Of a stretch of DNA of 64,000 bases, positions 58,868 to 64,000 are shown piece after piece (within the stretch, counting starts at the first letter, position 1; each line of letters starts with the position of its first letter). This stretch comes from CAVXNB01 sp963763085 (GTDB lineage Bacteria > Actinomycetota > Acidimicrobiia > Acidimicrobiales > Bog-793): NCBI GenBank assembly GCA_963763085.1, contig CAVXNB010000004.1:1488001-1552000 (forward strand), read 5' to 3'. The translations under genes and the position numbers were made by a program. The notes below the pieces were generated by a model, which did not search any database, was not told where the DNA came from, and was given only the letters and a program-made list of their open reading frames with translations.

Positions 58868-59999
58868 ATGACAGAGACCGGCTCGAAGATCGCCCGCTCA
58901 GGGATTCCAGGAGGCTTCGGGGCGCTGACCGACGAGGAGCGCGCCCTTCAGCGGGAGTGCACCCGCTTCGTCGTGGGCCACGGTGTCAAGACCGCCGCAG
59001 AGATGCTCGGCGAGATGGGTACCGATTTCGAAAAGGACCAGTACGGAGAGGGCGGAGTTGTCGCGGAGCTCGAGGCGGAAGTCGCCGAGGTGCTCGGCAA
59101 GCCGGCGGCGTTGTTCCTGCCGACCGGCACGATGGCCCAGCAGGCAACCCTGAGGGTCCACGCCGAGCGAACAGGCCGCTCCACCTTCGTCGCCCATCCC
59201 TATTGCCATCTCGACTGGCGCGAAGGCCGCGGATACCAAAGGCTGCACGGCCTGAGTTTCCGACAAGCCGGCGAGTTGCGGCGCCCTCTAACGGCCGCGG
59301 CACTCGAGGCGGTCAAAGAAGCGCCGGCGGCGTTGCTGGTCGAGCTTCCCCAGCGCGATCTGGGCGGTCATCTTCCGGCTTGGGACGACCTCGAGGCGCA
59401 AGTGGGCTGGGCCCGAGACGCCGGCGCAGCGGCTCACCTCGACGGAGCGCGTATCTGGGAGGCAGCCGCCGGCTACGGGTGCCCGCCGGCGGAGGTCGCG
59501 GCGCTGTTCGACACTGTCTATGTTTCGTTTTACAAAGGACTCGGCTCGATCGGCGGCTGCTGTGTCGCCGGGCCGGCCGACATCGTCGCCGAAGTGCGCG
59601 AGTGGCGGACCCGCCATGGCGGCACGGTATTCGGCCTGTGGCCCTACGCGGCGAGCTGTCTGGCGTCGCTGCGGACGCGGCTTCCGCGGATGGCCGACTA
59701 CCGCCTACAGGCTCTCGCGATCGCCGAGGTGCTGCGTGGCGTCCCGGGTGCCGACGTCGAACCGGATCCACCGCAGACCTCGCATCTCCAGGTCCTTCTG
59801 AGTCGGGACGGCGACGACCTCCTGCGCCGCCTCCTACCGTCTGGCGCGAGAGCGCAAGATCTGGACCTTCGTACGCTGGGCCCCGGGCGACACGCCGGCG
59901 CTGCAGCGTGTCGAACTTCCCGTCGGGGACGCCACGATGACCTTCACGCCCGAGGAGATCGGCGAGCTCGTCGGCTACCTGCTGACGGCGAAGGAGTAG
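58868..59999 (+). CDS. Threonine aldolase-like PLP enzyme (beta-eliminating lyase family), frameshifted near 59845
   Basis: ATG 58868. The fold-type I PLP enzyme is shown by YGEGGVVAELEAEVAEVLGK, AALFLPTGTMAQQATLRVH, AHLDGARIWEAAAGYG (PLP-binding Asp) and YVSFYKGLGSIGGCCVAGP (Schiff-base Lys in FYKG). A one-base shift near 59845 turns the printed frame into nonsense; the other frame reads ARERKIWTFVRWAPGD, then ELPVGDATMTFTPEEIGELV and stops at 59999. Low-specificity threonine aldolases cleave beta-hydroxy amino acids to glycine and an aldehyde. The close relative with an aromatic-amino-acid lyase function is an alternative. Confidence 0.8.
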
Positions 60000-60017
60000 G
60001 GCTGGCGAGAAGAGTCG

Positions 60018-61133
60018 TCAGGCTGGGTTGGCGTCGTCGAAGACGATGACGTTTCGTATGGAGTGGCCGGCGGCGAAGTCGGACATCGCCTCGTTGATCG
60101 CCTCGAGCGGGTAGCGGTTCGTGATGAGCTTGTCGAGCTCGAGCCGGCCCCGGAGGTAGAGCTCGGCGAGCATCGGTACGTCACTGCTTAGGCGGGTGCT
60201 GCCCATCGACGTGCCGGTGACCGTTCGCTCGTCGAAGGTGAACCGGTCGATCGGGAGCGTCATCGTCGTGCCGCTCGACGGGATCCCGACGATGACGAGC
60301 TTTCCTCGGGGGCCGAGCATGTCGAAGGCGGAGCGGGCTGCGGTCTGTGAACCGACGGCGACGAGGACGTGATCGGCCCCTCCGTCGGTCGTGGCGCGCA
60401 CCAACCTGGCAAGGTCGCTCGCGGTCGCCAGCATCGCGTGGGTGGCGCCGAACTGGAGCGAGAGCCGCAGCTTTTCTTCGGAGACGTCGACGGCCACGAT
60501 CGGGTTGGCGCCGCACGCCGACGCGCCCTGCACCGCGTTGAGACCGACGCCGCCAGCGCCGATGACCACGACGCTTTCGCCGGGGCGAACACGGGCTCGG
60601 TTGACGGCGGCGCCGAAGCCGGTGATGACCCCGCACGCCAGCAGCGCCGCGCGGTCGAGGGGGAGCTCGTCCGGCACGCGCACGACCTGGGTGTGGTGGA
60701 CGAGTGCCAGTTCCGCGAACCCGCCGGTGCCGAGACCCCGGGTCACCGGGCCGCCGGCGGCGAGGCGGACTCGGCCCGGTGCGTCCTGGTCGAACGATCC
60801 CGTGCAGATCCAAGGGAGTCCGTCGCGGCACGCCCGGCAGACCCCGCACGATCGCAGCAGCGAGAGCACGACACGGTCGCCCTGGGACACATTCGGAACG
60901 GCGCTCCCGACCGCCTCGACGATGCCGGCGGACTCGTGTCCCGCCACGAGGGGCAAGGTCGCGGACCAGGTCCACTCGCCCTTGATGATGTGCACGTCGC
61001 TGCCGCAGATCGACGTCGCCGCCAGGCGGACGAGGACCTCGCCCGCGTGCGGATCGTCGAGCTCGATGCCCTCGATCGTGAGCGGCTCGCCGAAGGCGTG
61101 ACACACGGCCGCTCTTGCTTGGCGCATCGTCAC
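60018..61133 (-). CDS. Zinc-dependent alcohol dehydrogenase (MDR family)
   Basis: 371 residues from GTG 61133 (ATG 61127 is an alternative). Catalytic zinc site: SICGSDVHIIKG and LVAGHESAGIVEAVGS (Cys, His-Glu). Structural zinc: four Cys in SCGVCRACRDGLPWICTG. NAD-binding Rossmann motif: VVVIGAGGVGLNAVQGA. The C-terminus has ELYLRGRLELDKLITNRYPLEAINEAM. It oxidises an alcohol with NAD(P)+. It overlaps the DinB-like gene stop by GTGA, so the two form an operon. Substrate unknown; the layout is closest to the class III-like alcohol dehydrogenases of mycobacteria. Confidence 0.88.
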   Translation of the reverse strand: MTMRQARAAVCHAFGEPLTIEGIELDDPHAGEVLVRLAATSICGSDVHIIKGEWTWSATLPLVAGHESAGIVEAVGSAVPNVSQGDRVVLSLLRSCGVCRACRDGLPWICTGSFDQDAPGRVRLAAGGPVTRGLGTGGFAELALVHHTQVVRVPDELPLDRAALLACGVITGFGAAVNRARVRPGESVVVIGAGGVGLNAVQGASACGANPIVAVDVSEEKLRLSLQFGATHAMLATASDLARLVRATTDGGADHVLVAVGSQTAARSAFDMLGPRGKLVIVGIPSSGTTMTLPIDRFTFDERTVTGTSMGSTRLSSDVPMLAELYLRGRLELDKLITNRYPLEAINEAMSDFAAGHSIRNVIVFDDANPA

Positions 61134-61594
61134 TGTCCGGTGAAACCGTCGAGCAGCTCGCGGGTGGCGTCGGCGTGGCCGGCGTGGCGGGCGGTCTCGT
61201 TGATGAGATGGAGCAGCACCCAGCGCAGATCCTTGCCGTCGTCCGACCTCGTCGGCGTCGTGAGTGATGCGAAGCCCCGTACGGCAGCATCGGTGGCGAC
61301 CGCCCGCTCACGGTAGGCGGCCAGCGTCGCCTCGACACCGAGCTCGGGACCGGGGTGGAACTCCCCCTCGCTCCGGCTCACCTCCTGGCCCAGCATCTGC
61401 CCGTCGATCCATCGCCATTCGACGCGCGTGAGGTGGTTTACGATGCCTAGGAGCGGGATGAGGCGGCCCTCGGGTGTCCATCGGGCATCGTCCTCGTTGA
61501 GGCCCTCGACCTTGCGGATCACCGCGCCCCGCAGGTAGTCGAGCCACATGAGGAGCATCTCGCGCTCATCGGGGTTGCCGGTCGGGAAGACCAT
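61130..61594 (-). CDS. DinB-like (DUF664) family protein
   Basis: 154 residues from ATG 61594. Four-helix bundle pattern of the DinB/YfiT family: MLLMWLDYLRGAVIRKVEGLNEDDARW, LLGIVNHLTRVEWRWIDGQM and WVLLHLINETARHAGHADATRELLDG. The three His residues (NHLTRVE, HLINETARHAGH) form the usual metal site. Members include mycothiol- or bacillithiol-dependent transferases; in an actinobacterium a mycothiol S-transferase role is plausible. It is upstream of the alcohol dehydrogenase, with a 4-base overlap. Confidence 0.8.
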   Translation of the reverse strand: MVFPTGNPDEREMLLMWLDYLRGAVIRKVEGLNEDDARWTPEGRLIPLLGIVNHLTRVEWRWIDGQMLGQEVSRSEGEFHPGPELGVEATLAAYRERAVATDAAVRGFASLTTPTRSDDGKDLRWVLLHLINETARHAGHADATRELLDGFTGQ

Positions 61595-61703
61595 GTCTCC
61601 AGTATCGGCCTGCGGCGATCGCTTTTCCACCGGCCGGCTGCTCACGCACCCGCCGGCCGGGGCCGCTCGCAAGAGCTTCGGGCGCCGTTCGCCGGACCCG
61701 CGG

Positions 61704-61735
61704 TTGTCATACAAGTTATAATCGGCGTATGACAA
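61704..61735 (+). promoter_or_regulatory. Leaderless promoter inside an inverted repeat, MazEF-like module
   Basis: TTGTCATAC (61704-61712) and GTATGACAA (61727-61735) are perfect 9-base inverted arms. Between them lies TATAAT (61717-61722), and the antitoxin ATG (61729) is inside the right arm, 6 bases after the -10 box. Transcription should begin at or next to the ATG (leaderless). A dimeric antitoxin bound to the repeat would cover both promoter and start. Confidence 0.65.
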
Positions 61736-61980
61736 TGTTGAGCTTCCGGGTGGACGACGAGTACGCCGAGCGGGTTCGAGCCTGGGCCGAGCGGCTCGGC
61801 TTAAGGAGATCGGAATTGCTGCGAGAGGCGCTCCGATGCCATCTGAACAGTTTGGAGAGCGAGAACGACGCCGAGACCTGGGTCGCACAACCGCTCGACG
61901 ACGGCGAACGATCCTTGGGTGAGATCGCCGACTGGGGACCAGCCGAGGAGTGGGCGGACTGGGCAGATGCGTCGCGGTGA
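61729..61980 (+). CDS. Ribbon-helix-helix antitoxin (MazE/CopG-like)
   Basis: 83 residues. The N-terminal MTMLSFRVDDEYAERVRAWAERLGLRRSELLREALRCHL is a ribbon-helix-helix DNA-binding domain. The acidic, Trp-rich tail (GEIADWGPAEEWADWADASR) would bind and mask the toxin. It overlaps the toxin gene by 14 bases. It probably represses its own promoter through the inverted repeat around its start codon. Confidence 0.82.
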   Translation: MTMLSFRVDDEYAERVRAWAERLGLRRSELLREALRCHLNSLESENDAETWVAQPLDDGERSLGEIADWGPAEEWADWADASR

Positions 61981-62275
61981 AATCTGGTTCGCCTCCACAC
62001 CGAGCGGCTACCGGCCCGTTCTCGTGCTCACCCGTGACCCCGTGGCCGCGCGAATCGGATCAGTCGTTGTCGCAGCGCTTACTCGCACACGTCGCGGGCT
62101 TATGTCCGAACTCGAGCTGACGCCGGATACCGACGGCGTTCCAACCGACTGTGTCGTGAACTTCGACAACATTCACACGCTTCCAAGAGAGGCCCTTCGC
62201 AGACGAGTTAGTGCGCTGTCGGCACCCAGGCTGGCTGAGGTGTGCGGAGTCCTCGCCGCCGCGATGGGCTGCTGA
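61967..62275 (+). CDS. MazF/PemK-family toxin
   Basis: 102 residues from ATG 61967. It begins MRRGEIWFASTPSGYRPVLVLTRD, the usual first strands of MazF, with VVVAALTRTRRGLMSELELTP and VVNFDNIHTLPREALRRRVSAL following; the Arg in GYRPVLV and the Thr in ALTRT match the active site region. MazF toxins are sequence-specific mRNA or tRNA ribonucleases. It converges with the methyltransferase gene, 6 bases apart. Complete and intact. Confidence 0.88.
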   Translation: MRRGEIWFASTPSGYRPVLVLTRDPVAARIGSVVVAALTRTRRGLMSELELTPDTDGVPTDCVVNFDNIHTLPREALRRRVSALSAPRLAEVCGVLAAAMGC

Positions 62276-62281
62276 GGCTCG

Positions 62282-63722
62282 TCAGTCGCCGAGCTCGGCC
62301 CGCCGGCGTGCGACGAAGTCCTCGAGCTCTTCGAGGACCGCCTCGTCGATAGGCGGGCGCTCGTAGTCCGCCAGCGTCTTCTCGACGATCTCGCCGGCGC
62401 GGGCGGCGGCGTCCTTGCCACCCTGGCGCACCCAACGCTCGTAATTCGCCGAGGAGGAGAGCAGCGGACGGTAGAAGCACTCGCGGAAGCGCTCCATCGT
62501 GTGCTCAGCCCCGAGAAAGTGCCCTCCGTGTCCCACCTCGACGTGGGCGCCGAAGGCGAGTGAGGCTTCGTCCACGACGAGGGGCGTGAACTCCACCTTC
62601 AGCATCCGCAGGATCTCGATGTCGATGACGAATTTCTCGTAGCTGCTGACGAGCCCGCCCTCGAGCCAGCCGGCGGTGTGCATGATGAAGTTCCCGCCGG
62701 CGAGGAATGTCGGGAGCATCGTCATGAGCGCCTCGTAGGCCGCCTGGGCGTCGGGCGTCTGGCTGGAGGTGAGTCCGCCACCGGTCCGAAACGGCAGCCC
62801 GTAGTGGCGGGCGAGCTGCCCCGTGCAGTAGAGCCCGATGGCCGACTCGGGTGTCCCGAAGCACGGCGATCCCGACTGCATGTCGATGTTCGACAGGAAC
62901 GACCCGAGGATGACCGGGCAGCCGGGCCTTATGAGCTGAGAGAGCGCCGTTCCCGTGAGCGCCTCGGCCAGCTGCTGGGCCAGCGTCGACGGAATCGAGA
63001 CGGGCGACATCGCTCCCATGAGGAGGAAGGGGGTGAGGACGACGGGCTGGTTGGCGCGGTTGTAGACGAACTGCGCGTCGAGCATCGCGCGTGTCCCAGC
63101 GAAGCGGCGAGTTGGAGTTGATCACCGAGATCGTGGCCGGCGTCTCCTCGATCGCCTCACGGCTGCCGAAGACGATCTCGGTCATTTTCAGGGTGTCCTC
63201 GGCGTTCGGACCGGTTACGACGTTGCCCATGTAGATTTTGTCGGTCAAGGTCTGCAGGGCGAGCACCATGTCGAGATGACGTGAGTCGAGCGGTGTGTCG
63301 TTCGGCTCGCAGATGACCCCGCCGGCCGAGTCGAGGTCGTCGAAGGACTGGGCCAGCATCACGAAACGGCGGAAGTCGTCCATCGTCGCGTCGCGCCGCG
63401 CGTCACCGCTGCGAACGAAGGGCGGGCCGTAGACGCTCGAGAACACCATCTCGTCGCCACCGATGTGAACGTTGTGCGCCGGGTTGCGAGCCTGCACGTC
63501 GAACTCGGCCGGCGCCCGAGTCACCTGCTCGAGCACGAACTCGGGGTCGAAGAAGACGACGTCGCCCTCGACGCGTTGACCGGCCTTGGCGAACAGCTCG
63601 AGCGCCTCGTCCTTCGCGAACTGGACTCCGACCTCCGACACGATGCGGCGCCAGCCGGCGTCGAGGGTCGCGATCGCCTCGGGGGAGAGGATCTCGTAGC
63701 GGGGCATCTTGTTCGTGAACAT
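62282..63722 (-). CDS. MttB-family (trimethylamine/glycine betaine) methyltransferase, frameshifted near 63087
   Basis: About 480 residues from ATG 63722. The first frame has PRYEILSPEAIATLDAGWRR, FDVQARNPAHNVHIGGDEMV and DKIYMGNVVTGPNAEDTLKM. An extra base near 63087 shifts it after SPLRWDTR; the second frame then gives MLDAQFVYNRANQPVVLTPFLLMGAMSP, RPGCPVILGSFLSNIDMQSGSP and FIMHTAGWLEGGLVSSYEKF. This is the MttB fold. No amber codon interrupts the active-site region, so it belongs to the non-pyrrolysine branch that includes glycine-betaine:corrinoid methyltransferases. No corrinoid protein gene is seen in the window. Confidence 0.82.
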
Positions 63723-63724
63723 GA

Positions 63725-63979
63725 CTAGGGCACGTCCGGGTGCTGGATCGTGGGCGGTCCACCGGCGGCCACGAGCACCAGGAAGAACGTGCCGAGCAGC
63801 TCGGCGAACAGCCGGCGCCCTTCCTGGCGCGGGTCGTCGAAGTTCTGGATCGTCTTGAGCGTCCGCAGCCCGACGGTCTCGCCGAGGCGCTGGCCGATGC
63901 CGGACGCGTCGGCCAAACGGTGGTCGAGATGCTCTTGCGGCTCTTGCGCCGCAGGGCGGTCGGGATGGTCTTCCGCCAC
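63725..63979 (-). pseudogene. Truncated aquaporin-like (MIP) N-terminus
   Basis: 84 residues from GTG 63979. After a polar segment comes RRLFAELLGTFFLVLVAAGG, the hallmark first helix of MIP-family channels (AELLGTF). It then ends PPTIQHPDVP-stop, three bases before the methyltransferase start, so five of six helices are missing. I found no continuation in the other frames between here and 63600. It is either a remnant cut off when the methyltransferase gene was inserted or a small protein that keeps only this helix. Confidence 0.5.
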
Positions 63980-64000
63980 AGGTCCCCCCGTTTCGTGCCG

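Noticed and set aside
1..64000. tRNA or rRNA genes
   Set aside because: I scanned for T-loop-like and acceptor-stem patterns by eye and saw none I could support; a covariance search would be needed to exclude them.

Overview
The window is high-GC DNA with dense genes on both strands. Codon usage, a LytR-CpsA-Psr protein, many lipoproteins and large secreted proteins, VapBC and MazEF modules with leaderless-looking promoters, and a Hen1-Pnkp pair all suggest an actinobacterium, perhaps a soil or acid-tolerant lineage near Acidimicrobiia. The lineage is an inference from gene content only. I saw no rRNA, tRNA, CRISPR array or intact insertion sequence.

Layout. 1-4.3 kb: partial LCP cell-wall ligase, APC permease, small membrane protein, lipoprotein. 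4.4-15.5 kb: sedolisin (S53) protease with TIG domains, a beta-propeller/phosphoesterase operon, a short alanyl-tRNA synthetase, a GH3 hydrolase and VapBC. 15.7-19.9 kb: an ECF sigma factor/ABC transporter operon whose transporter genes are riddled with frameshifts. 20-24 kb: small enzymes (YCII, VOC, alpha/beta hydrolase, APH(6)-like kinase) and gene remnants. 24-38 kb: a cyclase-STAND-TPR regulator, then one roughly 10-kb gene for a giant secreted protein with Kelch-like repeats, lectin-like repeats, an LHSIP pentapeptide stretch, a PPC domain, a gingipain-like (C25) His/Cys domain and Ig-like repeats. 38-46 kb: stand-alone Clp N-domain protein, S8 protease, AAC(6')-like acetyltransferase, CYTH protein, DUF3626-methyltransferase. 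46-53 kb: RCC1-repeat protein and a second S53-TIG protease. 53.8-57.7 kb: Pnkp-Hen1 RNA repair operon. 57.8-64 kb: DUF389 protein, threonine aldolase-like enzyme, alcohol dehydrogenase, DinB-like protein, MazEF-like pair, MttB-family methyltransferase and a truncated aquaporin-like ORF.

Two themes stand out. First, an unusually large secreted protein set (two S53 and one S8 protease, the C25 giant, RCC1, YVTN and Kelch propellers, a phosphoesterase and a GH3 lipoprotein) suggests extracellular protein degradation and cell-surface display. Second, about 25 single-base frameshifts interrupt genes whose two halves both keep conserved motifs. Most look like residual sequencing errors rather than decay, so frameshifted genes are given here as single loci with the break position stated.

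The most interesting non-coding feature is a palindromic element of about 87 bp present twice (8629-8714 and 53403-53490), each time between convergent genes.
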